Below the pieces are notes generated by a model. The model was not told where the DNA came from and ran no database searches. It saw nothing but the letters and a program-made list of their open reading frames with translations. Position numbers and translations under genes: made by a program. Shown here in pieces: positions 1-8,250 of a stretch of DNA of 26,172 bases. Positions within the stretch are counted from its first letter, which is position 1; each line of letters opens with the position of its first letter. Source of the stretch: CAYNTS01 sp964400495 (GTDB taxonomy: Bacteria; Fidelibacterota; Marinisomatia; SCGC-AAA003-L08; D37C17); NCBI GenBank assembly GCA_964400495.1, contig CAYNTS010000024.1:1-26172 (forward strand), written 5' to 3'.

Positions 1-224
1 TAACTTATATTTCTGACTTCATCATTACTGCCATAAGTATAATCTCCTGCGGGTACACTTACCATTTCAAATGAAACGGTAGTATTATCTTCCCAACAAC
101 CTTCTAAAATACAGTTGACTTCTTCAATTATATCCAATACATTGATAATATTATCACCATTTGCATCACATTGACTATAAACAGTTGTACATAAAATCAA
201 TGTCAATATCATTGTTTTCTTCAT
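1..224 (-). CDS. Secreted dockerin-like / formylglycine-generating-enzyme-like protein, 5' part only
   Basis: I translated this edge-truncated frame by hand; about 74 codons are present and the 3' part lies outside the window. It starts at an ATG (224-222). Residues 1-18 are a signal peptide (MKKTMILTLILCTTVYSQ). A single dockerin-like calcium repeat follows (CDANGDNIINVLDIIEEVN), the same style as in the large secreted proteins at 18631-21739. Then comes FEMVSVPAGDYTYGS, which resembles the opening of sulfatase-modifying-factor (FGE/SUMF1) domains, usually 'MVxVPAGxFxMGS'. This suggests an exported FGE-fold protein, a domain also used in non-catalytic binding roles. The catalytic cysteines of true FGE would lie outside the window, so enzymatic activity cannot be judged. 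The start lies just downstream of the exoribonuclease-like gene on the same strand. Confidence 0.7.
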   Translation of the reverse strand, partial: MKKTMILTLILCTTVYSQCDANGDNIINVLDIIEEVNCILEGCWEDNTTVSFEMVSVPAGDYTYGSNDEVRNIS

Positions 225-232
225 ATTTTACC

Positions 233-1174
233 TCACTTTTTTTTTAATTGTCTATGGAATGGGTTTCGTATATCTGTCCAATCGGGATTAGAGTCATTAT
301 CTATAACATCAATCATTTGGCTCACGCATGCATCTAAACTATCTAATTGATGTACTAATAATGCTTCAGGAAATTTAGGTTCAATTGCCGATCCATTTTC
401 AACACTCCCTTGATGGGATAAAACAATATGCTCCAATTTTAACTGAATATCCTCGGCTACTTTGTATTGATCACATGCTTTAATTAAAATATCTCGTCCC
501 AAAACAGAATGACCCAATAATCTCCCGGAATCTGTATAGTCATTAATAAGTTCGCCTGTCATACTTTTTACTTTTCCAATATCATGTAAAAGAAGTCCAG
601 CAATAATTAAACTAGTATCCATACTTGGGTAAAGGGGTATTGTATTTTTGGCAATTTTACAGATATTTACAATATGAAGCAAAAATCCACCTCTAACTTT
701 GTGATGGTGATGTACCGATGCAGGAATCTGTGTAATACTATCCTCAAATTCAGAATAAATATATGTACAAATTTGCTTATATGGACTTTTTAATGTCTTA
801 ATGATAGATAAAACTTCTTTCCAAAGTTGATCAATATCGTGGTCTATTCGAGGAGATAATAAATTCTGAGAATACCCATATTTATTATAACTATTGTCAG
901 CAATATGTTTAATATTGGAAACAGTTAATTGAAGTTGAGAGTTATAATCTGAAACGATTCCTTTAACTGCTACTGGTTGACCTACTTCAAATTGTTTGGA
1001 AAAATAATCTACCCTATCCCACACTTTTGATCGAATTGAACCGGTTTTATCAGCAAGGACAACATCCAAATATAAATCACCATTTTTAGTATTTCGGTTA
1101 TTTTTTTCTGTGCAGAGATAGAATCCTTGAATTTTATGTCCCGATTGGAATTGTTGGATTGACGTTATTTTCAT
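233..1174 (-). CDS. YhaM-like 3'-5' exoribonuclease (OB-fold + HD domain)
   Basis: The protein has 313 residues from the ATG at 1174; a TTG six bases upstream would add two residues and is less likely. Residues about 10-90 form an OB-fold nucleic-acid-binding segment (KNGDLYLDVVLADKTGSI, QPVAVKGIV). A metal-dependent phosphohydrolase HD domain follows: a His-rich stretch VHHHHKVRGGFLLH near 155-168, then LLLHDIGK with the His-Asp pair near 197-198, and later HIVLSHQG. OB plus HD at about 310 residues is the architecture of Bacillus YhaM/CBF1-type 3'-to-5' exoribonucleases that trim RNA and sometimes ssDNA. It is cytoplasmic, with no signal peptide. It ends eight bases before the next gene start, so the two may be cotranscribed. 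Family assignment is firm; substrate is inferred. Confidence 0.85.
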   Translation of the reverse strand: MKITSIQQFQSGHKIQGFYLCTEKNNRNTKNGDLYLDVVLADKTGSIRSKVWDRVDYFSKQFEVGQPVAVKGIVSDYNSQLQLTVSNIKHIADNSYNKYGYSQNLLSPRIDHDIDQLWKEVLSIIKTLKSPYKQICTYIYSEFEDSITQIPASVHHHHKVRGGFLLHIVNICKIAKNTIPLYPSMDTSLIIAGLLLHDIGKVKSMTGELINDYTDSGRLLGHSVLGRDILIKACDQYKVAEDIQLKLEHIVLSHQGSVENGSAIEPKFPEALLVHQLDSLDACVSQMIDVIDNDSNPDWTDIRNPFHRQLKKK

Positions 1175-1219
1175 AACCAATAAAATACAACATTGAGCGT
1201 ATTAATTAAAAATGAATAT

Positions 1220-1360
1220 TTAGAGTTCTAAATTATGTTTTTTTTGTGAACATTTATTGCAATTAGAATCAGTATCTTTTTTTCTAAACTGTCCTACAGT
1301 TTTCTTTGCAATATAGAGAAATGCAATAATTCCTATTCCGTATGCTATCCATTCTTGCAT
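1220..1360 (-). CDS. FeoB-associated small Cys-containing membrane protein
   Basis: A 46-residue protein. A longer in-frame start at 1459 exists, but the ATG at 1360 overlaps the feoB stop as TAATG, which implies translational coupling and sets this start. There is one N-terminal membrane helix (residues about 4-18, WIAYGIGIIAFLYIA), then a basic stretch (KKTVGQFRKK) and a cytoplasmic tail with a CNKC pair. Short membrane peptides with a Cys-rich tail directly after feoB are a known class (FeoB-associated Cys-rich membrane protein), possibly equivalent to FeoC in Fe(II) uptake. The function is inferred from position and shape; only two cysteines are present, fewer than in many members. Confidence 0.75.
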   Translation of the reverse strand: MQEWIAYGIGIIAFLYIAKKTVGQFRKKDTDSNCNKCSQKKHNLEL

Positions 1361-3495
1361 TATGCAAACCCTAAATACTGTCCACCTTGGTAAACCAATA
1401 ATGATGCAAAATATGCCAATAGTGACATGTAGATTATCATAAATGCTGGCCATTTCCACGAATTGGTTTCACTACGAATAATTGCAAATGTTGCCATACA
1501 TTGTGCTGCAAAAACAAAAAATACCATTAGGGAAATTGCAACCAATGCTGTGAACTGGGGTTTTCCAGTTTTGGGATTAATATCCCGTTTCATTGCATCA
1601 GTTAAACTGACAATATCTTCTTCTCCACCCTCAATATTGTAAATTGTAGCGAGTGTACTCACAACAACTTCACGTGCAGCAAACGAAGTGATAAGTCCAA
1701 TTCCAATTTTCCAATCAAACCCAAGTGGTTCTATTATGGGTTCTAATGCATGCCCAACTTGCCCAGCATAACTGGTATGAATTGGATTGACATCAACTTG
1801 AGGATTATCCACTTTAGGAAATGTTGCCATAAACCACAACACAATAGAAATTGCCATAATAATTTTACCTGCATTAAGTACAAATAATTTCCCGCGAGTA
1901 TATACTTGATGCATTACGGATCTAATTAATGGGACTCTATATGGAGGTAACTCCATCAGAAAAGATGATTGACCTTTAACATCTATAAACTTACTTAAAA
2001 TTATAGCAATAATGAAGGCCGTTCCAGTACCCAATAAGTACATAATGACCATGGTTAGTCCCTGCAATTTGAAGAATCCAAACACAGTAATATCTGGAAT
2101 AAATGCCCCAATCATAAGGGCATACACTGGCAAACGAGCACTACAACTTGTTAATGGTAAAACTAATATTGTAATGAGTCTTTCTTTCCAACTATCAATT
2201 GTTCGGGTTGCCATAACGCCTGGAATTGCACACGCATAACCACTCATTAAGGGTAAAACAGATTTCCCATGCATTCCAATACTTGTCATAAATCGGTCCA
2301 TCATAAAAGCAACACGAGCCATATATCCAGTATCTTCCAATAGTGACAAAAAGAATATGAGTATTAATATTTGAGGAAGGAAAATTACAATTGCTCCAAT
2401 TCCTGCAATTATTCCATCAACCATAATATCTCGGAGCATTCCAGGATTCATTATTTCCATAACAAAATCGCTAAACTGACCTACAAGTGCATCAATTAAA
2501 TCCATTGGGTAAGATGCCATCGTGAAAATTGACTGAAAAATAAAATACAAAATACCTAAAAATAATACAGGACCCAACCATTTATGTGTAAACATGCTAT
2601 CTGCTTTTTCACTTCGTGTGATGCGTCTTTCTTTAGATTTTTTGTAAATTTTTCGACTGGTAATTAATTCATCTAACCAAGCATATCTGAGCGATGCTTC
2701 TAATGTTCTATGGGGATGTTTTGTTGTATCCAACTGATTGATGATATTTTCTCGAATTGCAACCAATTCATCACATTGTTCTTGTGTGCAATGTTGTATA
2801 TTCTCATAAAGTGATACAACCGACTTTCGTGTAACAATCCGGAGTGCTTGTGCTTGTGAAAATCTGTTTGAATACCCCCAAGACTTGAATTTATCTGTCA
2901 ATGGGTGTAAAATAGATTCAACCTCTTTATCAATAGCAAAAGGTAAGGTGTCGTTTTCACTATTTGAGTTTTCAATTGCTTTTCCAATTGCAACTTTGAG
3001 TTCTTCAATCCCCCACTTTTCAGATGCAGACATTGGAATTACATCTGCAACTTCAAGCTCATTTTTTAACGCATTATCATCAATTTCATTATTATTACTT
3101 TTCACCCTATCCATCATATTTAGGGCAACTACAACGGGGATACCTAAATCCAATAGTTGTGATGTTAAATATAAATTACGACTCAAATTTGATGCGTCAA
3201 CAACTGAAACAATTGCAGATGGCTTATTACCATTTTCCATCCATGAAATGATTTGATCAGACACAATACGTTCATCAATGGATTCAGGAGTTAAACTATA
3301 TGTACCAGGTAAATCCAATATTTTAATTTTAGACCCATTAGGTAAGGTGGCATTGCCTAGTTTCTGTTCAACGGTAATCCCTGGATAGTTAGATACCTTT
3401 TGATTTAAGCCAGTTAAGGCATTGAAAATTGCAGTTTTTCCACTATTTGGATTCCCAATGAGAGCAATATAAGGTTCGTTTATTTGTTTAGTCAT
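1360..3495 (-). CDS. feoB: Ferrous iron transporter FeoB
   Basis: A 711-residue inner-membrane Fe(II) transporter with an N-terminal G-protein domain. G motifs are visible: G1 GNPNSGKT (14-21), G3 DLPG (61-64), G4 NMMD near 125, and a G5-like SAS shortly after. A helical linker to about residue 295 precedes the polytopic membrane core with two Gate-type segments. The first contains the conserved SGYACAIPGVMATRTI-like motif; the second lies near ITSFAAREVVVSTL. The length is normal for the family. It overlaps feoA by 8 bases upstream and the small FeoB-associated gene by 1 base downstream, so the four genes fur-feoA-feoB-peptide form one translationally coupled iron operon. Control by Fur is likely from the operator before fur. 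Confidence 0.97.
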   Translation of the reverse strand: MTKQINEPYIALIGNPNSGKTAIFNALTGLNQKVSNYPGITVEQKLGNATLPNGSKIKILDLPGTYSLTPESIDERIVSDQIISWMENGNKPSAIVSVVDASNLSRNLYLTSQLLDLGIPVVVALNMMDRVKSNNNEIDDNALKNELEVADVIPMSASEKWGIEELKVAIGKAIENSNSENDTLPFAIDKEVESILHPLTDKFKSWGYSNRFSQAQALRIVTRKSVVSLYENIQHCTQEQCDELVAIRENIINQLDTTKHPHRTLEASLRYAWLDELITSRKIYKKSKERRITRSEKADSMFTHKWLGPVLFLGILYFIFQSIFTMASYPMDLIDALVGQFSDFVMEIMNPGMLRDIMVDGIIAGIGAIVIFLPQILILIFFLSLLEDTGYMARVAFMMDRFMTSIGMHGKSVLPLMSGYACAIPGVMATRTIDSWKERLITILVLPLTSCSARLPVYALMIGAFIPDITVFGFFKLQGLTMVIMYLLGTGTAFIIAIILSKFIDVKGQSSFLMELPPYRVPLIRSVMHQVYTRGKLFVLNAGKIIMAISIVLWFMATFPKVDNPQVDVNPIHTSYAGQVGHALEPIIEPLGFDWKIGIGLITSFAAREVVVSTLATIYNIEGGEEDIVSLTDAMKRDINPKTGKPQFTALVAISLMVFFVFAAQCMATFAIIRSETNSWKWPAFMIIYMSLLAYFASLLVYQGGQYLGFA

Positions 3496-3715
3496 GTTTA
3501 ATTAAAATTCTTTGTGCGTCATTTTTCCTAATAGATAAATAATAATCTCTTACTTTAATTTCTACAGGTCCATTAAATGGTGTATCTTTTATAAATCTAA
3601 TTTTAGTTCCTGGAATTACTCCCATTTCAACCAATCGAGATTGGAGTTCCATTTCACCAGAAAAACCAATTATTGTTGCACTTTCTCCAGCATGTAAATC
3701 GGTTATGTTTTTCAC
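3488..3715 (-). CDS. feoA: Ferrous iron transport accessory protein FeoA
   Basis: A 75-residue SH3-like protein that assists FeoB. I chose the GTG at 3715 as start because it overlaps the fur stop codon as GTGA and has AGGA about 9-10 bases upstream. A TTG at 3724 would add three residues, but its Shine-Dalgarno-like sequence would abut it. The family pattern is clear: LHAGESATIIGF, a central MELQSRLVEMGVIPGTKI (the conserved 'RLxxMGxxPG' signature) and a C-terminal PVEIKVRDYYLSIRKNDAQRI. It ends inside the first codons of feoB, an 8-base overlap that supports coupled synthesis. It acts in the cytoplasm at the membrane with FeoB. Confidence 0.93.
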   Translation of the reverse strand: MKNITDLHAGESATIIGFSGEMELQSRLVEMGVIPGTKIRFIKDTPFNGPVEIKVRDYYLSIRKNDAQRILIKHD

Positions 3716-4143
3716 TCTTGACAATCCTTACATAGTCCAAACAGTTGATGAATGTGACGAGTTAATTTGAACCCATTTGATTTACATAACTTTTCTTGTT
3801 GTTTTTCGATTTTTTCATCAACAAACTCAGAAATGTTTCCGCACTTAGTACAAATTAAGTGATCATGATGCTCACCATTTTCTTTATTTTCGTACCGAGC
3901 TCTCCCATCTCCAAATTCAAGTTTACGTGCAAAATCATATTCACACAAAATGTCCATAGTTCTATACACCGTTGCGCGAGATGTATTTATCCCATTTTGT
4001 TTTAGGGCATAATAAATATCTTCACATTCTCTGTGATCATCAGATGATAGGACTTCTTCCAAAACTGCAAGTCGTTGCGGAGTAAATTTTAAATTTTCCT
4101 TTCGAAGTACTTGCTTTAATCTATCAATTGATTCTTGTTTCAT
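3712..4143 (-). CDS. fur: Fur-family metal-responsive repressor
   Basis: A 143-residue regulator with an N-terminal winged helix (LKFTPQRLAVLEEVL; recognition region SRATVYRTMDIL near 54-65) and a C-terminal metal-binding dimer domain. Metal ligands seen are the HHDHLIC run, the CTKC pair and the C-terminal LCKDC pair, the four-Cys structural zinc site of Fur and PerR. A good Shine-Dalgarno (GGAGA, about 7 bases before ATG) supports the start. Heading the feo operon argues for iron-sensing Fur. A PerR- or Zur-like specificity cannot be excluded from the sequence alone. It is probably autoregulated through the palindrome at 4167-4181. Confidence 0.92.
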   Translation of the reverse strand: MKQESIDRLKQVLRKENLKFTPQRLAVLEEVLSSDDHRECEDIYYALKQNGINTSRATVYRTMDILCEYDFARKLEFGDGRARYENKENGEHHDHLICTKCGNISEFVDEKIEKQQEKLCKSNGFKLTRHIHQLFGLCKDCQE

Positions 4144-4166
4144 ACTACTCTCCTAAATTGTATTAA

Positions 4167-4181
4167 TGAGTTTCATTCTCA
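4167..4181 (-). promoter_or_regulatory. Candidate Fur operator before fur-feoAB
   Basis: A 15-base 7-1-7 imperfect inverted repeat, TGAGAATGAAACTCA on the minus strand, with 5 of 7 arm positions paired. This is the Fur/PerR-box geometry (canonical arms TGATAAT/ATTATCA). It lies immediately downstream of the predicted -10 box and about 24 bases before the fur start codon, where bound Fur would block transcription start. Support is by resemblance and position only. Confidence 0.55.
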
Positions 4182-4211
4182 ATTATAATTTAACACAATT
4201 CTTATATTGAA
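4182..4211 (-). promoter_or_regulatory. Candidate sigma-70 promoter for the fur-feo operon
   Basis: On the minus strand, a perfect TATAAT (4187-4182) sits 18 bases after a weak -35, TTCAAT (4211-4206). The -10 ends directly at the candidate Fur operator. No other convincing promoter is visible in the 112-base gap between fur and the next gene upstream, which is on the same strand. Confidence 0.45.
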
Positions 4212-4255
4212 ATATGAGATTATTTTAGCTAATAATTTTTAACTGCTCATAAATT

Positions 4256-4858
4256 TTATTGAGATGAGCGGATTTTATGTTCAATTGATTTAATTTTATC
4301 TCTCAACTTTGCAGCGACTTCATAATTTTCAGAATCTACCGCTTTATCAAGTGCATTATTGAGATTTTGTATCAACTCAAGAGGAGTTTTAGGTAAATCT
4401 AAGTCTTCATCAATTGTTTGCTGGGGTAATTTTTCAATCTGAGATTCAAAACCAACGCCTTCTGTAATCCCAGCCTTGTTTAAAATTGAAGCTCTTACAT
4501 AAATTGGTGCTAAACTTCGTAAACTAATTGCAATTGCATCACTTGGACGAGCATCAATAATAATTTCGCCTAATTGTTCTGACTGCAATATTATCCGAGA
4601 GAAAAAAGTACCTTTATTTAATTTAGAAATTATAATTTTATCCACTAATGATTTGTGATGACTAAAAATATTTTGGATTAAATCATGTGTCATTGGACGA
4701 GGCATTTCTACTCCTTCAAGAGCAAGTGCAATTGATTGTGCCTCAGTGCTTCCTACCACAATTGGAAGCTGTCTTTTACCTTCAACTTCTTGCAATAACA
4801 CAGCATACCCTTTGCTTGGGGCGTAGTAAGAAATTCTTAATACTTCAACTAAAACCAT
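4256..4858 (-). CDS. Bifunctional nuclease (BFN/DUF151) family protein with UVR motif
   Basis: A 200-residue cytoplasmic protein. Residues about 1-135 are a BFN/DUF151 domain: KGYAVLLQEVEGKRQLPIVVG, then EAQSIALALEGVEMPRPMTHDL, and the hallmark DARPSDAIAISLR. Residues about 165-197 form a UVR (UvrB/UvrC) helical hairpin (NNALDKAVDSENYEVAAKLRDKI). Plant members of the BFN family have reported RNase/DNase activity and bacterial members are mostly uncharacterised. The C-terminal UVR motif suggests a nucleic-acid or protein-partner role. The gene starts two bases after the stop of the isomerase gene, so it is the last gene of that operon. Domain assignment is strong, biological role uncertain. 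Confidence 0.88.
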   Translation of the reverse strand: MVLVEVLRISYYAPSKGYAVLLQEVEGKRQLPIVVGSTEAQSIALALEGVEMPRPMTHDLIQNIFSHHKSLVDKIIISKLNKGTFFSRIILQSEQLGEIIIDARPSDAIAISLRSLAPIYVRASILNKAGITEGVGFESQIEKLPQQTIDEDLDLPKTPLELIQNLNNALDKAVDSENYEVAAKLRDKIKSIEHKIRSSQ

Positions 4859-4860
4859 GA

Positions 4861-5919
4861 TTAATTTTTACCCATTTCATCCTTTAGCTTCATAATTCTA
4901 TTCACTGGTGTTGGATCAATATTATGATTTAATGCTGAGTAATAACTGACCCAATCTGTGAAATGAATTAATTTTAAAAATCGTTCAATTGTTGATTCAC
5001 CATCCATTGAAATTGAGTATTGATTATCAGCTTTATCTTCAAGTAGCGAAGATGTAACATTCATTCGTTTTTTATTTCTAGAATGATCACCACTATCTTT
5101 TAACCAGATAATAGAAAGTTGTTTTAACAAACTAGGATTTTCACTCCACCCCTCAATTTCATTATGGTTCATTTCAGGAATATGATTATGAAATGCCATC
5201 ATCTTTGCATTTTCTTGCAACTGACCTCTAAAACGTAATGCAACTACTTTTGTCAATTCTTCACTTCCATAAATAACAGGAATTGTGTCATAAATACTTT
5301 GTGCTAAATGAATAGCAGGATTTTCATCATCCATTTCGCTAAGTTCATTAGCTAATAATTCAAGAGGCTGAACACAATTAGAAAGCTTTTGCGAAAATGT
5401 TGAGATAAACCCAAGAATTTGAAGCGTTGTTAAACATCTAGTAAATGAATGCCCCAACGCAGCACGGGGTTGTAATCCTGAAGGAAGTTCAACAATATCT
5501 AATTCATGTTTCTTCGCTAAATTTGTTATTTCACCACCAGTTGAAAGAACAATTATCTGTGCTTTATTTCCCAAGGATTGATTAAAAGCAGATAATGTTT
5601 CTTCTGTATTACCAGAATAGGATGATGCCAATACCAATGTATTTTCATCTACCCAAGCTGGAATCGAATAAGATCTATTGACAATGATTGGAATGTTGCA
5701 ATCTGATTGTGTTAAAATACTTACAACATCACCCCCAATTGCAGACCCTCCCATTCCCAATACCAATATATTTTGAATGTTATTGTATGATTTTTTTGGA
5801 GTCCAAGTTTCCATATATTGCAAAGATTCAGAAATATGGTTCGGAAATGCTTTTATTGCTGAATACATGTCGGATATATCATATTTATTTTTTGATTTTA
5901 AAATTGGTTTTATATTCAT
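4861..5919 (-). CDS. Bifunctional phosphoglucose/phosphomannose isomerase
   Basis: A 352-residue double-SIS-domain isomerase of the PGI/PMI family common in archaea and some bacteria. It interconverts glucose-6-P or mannose-6-P with fructose-6-P. The first SIS motif is LVLGMGGSAIGGDVVS and the sugar-phosphate loop is LASSYSGNTEET. A second SIS domain follows, and HNHIPEMNHNEIEGW near residues 245-260 carries the conserved Glu and His of the active site. The ATG overlaps the stop of the prenyl synthase gene as TAATG. The phosphohexomutase is one gene further upstream in the operon, so the pair would link fructose-6-P with hexose-1-phosphates for glycan precursors (inference). Confidence 0.9.
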   Translation of the reverse strand: MNIKPILKSKNKYDISDMYSAIKAFPNHISESLQYMETWTPKKSYNNIQNILVLGMGGSAIGGDVVSILTQSDCNIPIIVNRSYSIPAWVDENTLVLASSYSGNTEETLSAFNQSLGNKAQIIVLSTGGEITNLAKKHELDIVELPSGLQPRAALGHSFTRCLTTLQILGFISTFSQKLSNCVQPLELLANELSEMDDENPAIHLAQSIYDTIPVIYGSEELTKVVALRFRGQLQENAKMMAFHNHIPEMNHNEIEGWSENPSLLKQLSIIWLKDSGDHSRNKKRMNVTSSLLEDKADNQYSISMDGESTIERFLKLIHFTDWVSYYSALNHNIDPTPVNRIMKLKDEMGKN

Positions 5920-6875
5920 TAATGACCTCTATTTAAAATTAGCTCACTAAAATAAGTTAACATTGTTTTATCAATAGATTGATTTTCTAACAACATATCA
6001 GCTTTCTTGATAATTGATTGAATATCATGTTCTGTTTTGTCTTTTATGCCCGATTGAATAAGTAAATTTCTTATTTGCTCTAACCCCTTTGGAAAATCAT
6101 TTTTTGTAATTTCAACAGCATCTAGGATTTTATTAAGATTGTGCTCTTTTGCTTGAATCATCAAATATGTTTTCTTACCTAAAATAATATCACTTTCTAA
6201 AGATTTACCCATATTATCAGAATTCGAAAATATTTCTAAATAATCATCTTGAATTTGAAAAGCTCGACCAATTAACCGACCATAATCTCTTAATCTTAAA
6301 ATACAATCTTGAGTTAATCCAGCAGAAAGTCCACCTAATTCAGCAGAAAGTCCCAACAAATGCCCGGTTTTGAGGTCAATCATATTAATATATTCATCTA
6401 ATGTAACATTTTCACGGGTTTCAAATTCTTTATCTAATGCCTGCCCTTCGCACACTGCTAATAGACCATCAATAAATACTTCAATTTGGCGAATACGTGT
6501 ATCCGCTTTGGTTTTACACAATTCCATAAATGCCAAAGAAACCATTGCATCACCTGTTAAAATTGCAGTTCCAATATCCCATTTATTATGCACAGTTGGA
6601 TAACCATGTCGCAAATTATCATCATCCATTATATCATCATGAACTAAGGTAAAATTATGTAATATTTCCATTGCAATTGCAGATGGCAAAGCAATATTAT
6701 AATCGCTTCCACTAACCATGGCAGAGAATAAGGTAAGGATTGGGCGTAATCTTTTCCCACCACCTGTTAATACATAATGAATGGGGTGAACCATAGATTC
6801 TGGTCCAGTTTTGTAAATAAATTTCAGACTATCATTTACTACAGTTTGATAATATGATATATCAATTTTACTCAT
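5919..6875 (-). CDS. Polyprenyl (trans-isoprenyl) diphosphate synthase
   Basis: A 318-residue all-alpha prenyltransferase from the ATG at 6875; a TTG at 6893 is in frame but gives a longer overlap. It condenses IPP with allylic diphosphates. The first Asp-rich motif is VHDDIMDDDNLRHG and the second is FQIQDDYLEIF (DDxxE, a tolerated variant of DDxxD). GGGKRLRP binds IPP and DLKTGHLLGLSAELGG matches the KTG signature. Chain length (FPP, GGPP or longer) cannot be assigned safely. It overlaps the phosphohexomutase by 8 bases and the isomerase by 1, so the three are translationally linked. Confidence 0.9.
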   Translation of the reverse strand: MSKIDISYYQTVVNDSLKFIYKTGPESMVHPIHYVLTGGGKRLRPILTLFSAMVSGSDYNIALPSAIAMEILHNFTLVHDDIMDDDNLRHGYPTVHNKWDIGTAILTGDAMVSLAFMELCKTKADTRIRQIEVFIDGLLAVCEGQALDKEFETRENVTLDEYINMIDLKTGHLLGLSAELGGLSAGLTQDCILRLRDYGRLIGRAFQIQDDYLEIFSNSDNMGKSLESDIILGKKTYLMIQAKEHNLNKILDAVEITKNDFPKGLEQIRNLLIQSGIKDKTEHDIQSIIKKADMLLENQSIDKTMLTYFSELILNRGH

Positions 6876-8229
6876 TGATTGAAATGTTTCCAAATTCTTT
6901 GAGTTTTGTCAAAACCAATGTTTTAATTTCTTCCATTCGTTCTAGTGTTTGAGCTTCGAACCTACACACAATTACAGCTTGAGTATTGGATGCTCTTACC
7001 AACCCCCATCCATCACCAAATTTAATACGTACACCATCAACTGTTATACAGTCAAAGTTCTCGTTGAAATAGGATTCTGCTTTGGCTGAAATAGTAAATT
7101 TTTCTTCATCTGTTGGGCATTCTAAACGCATTTCTGGAGTGGAGTAATATGTGGGTACTTCAGCAACTAATTCAGATAATTTTTTGTCTGTTCTTGACAA
7201 TAATTGAATGAGTCTAAGTGATACATAAATGGCATCGTCAAATCCAAAGAAATCATCGGCAAAGAAAATATGCCCACTCATTTCACCTGCAAAATTGACA
7301 TTCAATTCCTTCATTTTATCTTTAATGAGTGAGTGCCCTGTCTTCCACATGACAGGTGTGCCATTATACCTATGAATCATATCCTCTAACGCTTGCGAAC
7401 ATTTTACGTCAAACACTATTGCATCGCCATCTGATTTAATTATTTCTGGCAAGAAAAGTGCCATTAATACATCAGAGCGAATAATTCCACCTTTTTCATC
7501 AACTGCAACAACTCGGTCAGCATCTCCATCGTAAGCAACACCAACATCATAGTTTCCTGATTTCATTTCAGCAATTACATCAGTTAGGTTATGATCTTCT
7601 GTTGGATCGGGATGATGGTTCGGAAATGTTGCATCTATATCACAAAATAATTGTTTTGTTGAAATTTCTAAATTCTTAAAAACTTTAGGTGCTGAAATAC
7701 ATCCTGCAGCATTTCCGCAATCCATAACTACCTTCATTGGTTTTGCTAAAGATATTTTATCTTGAAGCATTTGATGGTACGCATTTAGAATATTTACTGT
7801 TTCTACGTTCCCATCAGAAAAATCAAAATCATTGGTTTCAATCATTGATTTTAAATCCATGATTTGCTCACCATAAAATGCACGTTGATTGTACGAAATT
7901 TTGAATCCATTATATTCAGGTGGATTATGGCTTCCAGTAATTTGAACTGCACCATCCACATCTAACTCAAACATACTAAAATAATTGGCTGGAGTAGGAG
8001 TTATTCCCATATCAAGTACGTGGACACCAACTTCTGTTAGACCTTTAATAAGATTGTTTTTTAAGTGTGGAGTTGTATCTCTCACATCACCACTAACTGA
8101 CACTGTTTTCCCACCACTTCTTAAAACATACGTACCAAAAGCTCGACCTAAATTTTGGACTACATCATCCGTGAAATCTGTTTCTACTATTCCGCGAATG
8201 TCATACTTCCTGAAAATGTAATTATTCAT
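6868..8229 (-). CDS. Phosphomannomutase/phosphoglucomutase (alpha-D-phosphohexomutase)
   Basis: A 453-residue enzyme converting hexose-6-phosphates to hexose-1-phosphates. The N-terminus FRKYDIRG is typical of the PMM/PGM (AlgC-like) group. The phosphoserine loop is TGSHNPPEYNGFK near 98-110, the Mg-binding loop is YDGDADRVVAVD, the sugar-binding loop is GEMSGHIFF, and the C-terminal phosphate-binding segment is VRASNTQAVIVCRFEA. Length is normal. The start ATG follows the anmK stop by about 20 bases on the same strand, so anmK may head this run. It works with the neighbouring PGI/PMI to supply mannose- or glucose-1-P for polysaccharides. Confidence 0.94.
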   Translation of the reverse strand: MNNYIFRKYDIRGIVETDFTDDVVQNLGRAFGTYVLRSGGKTVSVSGDVRDTTPHLKNNLIKGLTEVGVHVLDMGITPTPANYFSMFELDVDGAVQITGSHNPPEYNGFKISYNQRAFYGEQIMDLKSMIETNDFDFSDGNVETVNILNAYHQMLQDKISLAKPMKVVMDCGNAAGCISAPKVFKNLEISTKQLFCDIDATFPNHHPDPTEDHNLTDVIAEMKSGNYDVGVAYDGDADRVVAVDEKGGIIRSDVLMALFLPEIIKSDGDAIVFDVKCSQALEDMIHRYNGTPVMWKTGHSLIKDKMKELNVNFAGEMSGHIFFADDFFGFDDAIYVSLRLIQLLSRTDKKLSELVAEVPTYYSTPEMRLECPTDEEKFTISAKAESYFNENFDCITVDGVRIKFGDGWGLVRASNTQAVIVCRFEAQTLERMEEIKTLVLTKLKEFGNISINE

Positions 8230-8250
8230 ATTTCCTTTTAACTAATTTGT

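Noticed and set aside
1361..1459. 79-residue version of the FeoB-associated peptide starting at 1459
   Set aside because: It would add 33 residues lying inside feoB; the TAATG-coupled ATG at 1360 gives a normal small membrane peptide.
2885..3256. Plus-strand open frames opposite feoB
   Set aside because: Low-complexity Ser/Leu/Phe-rich translations with no start context; feoB on the other strand is unambiguous.
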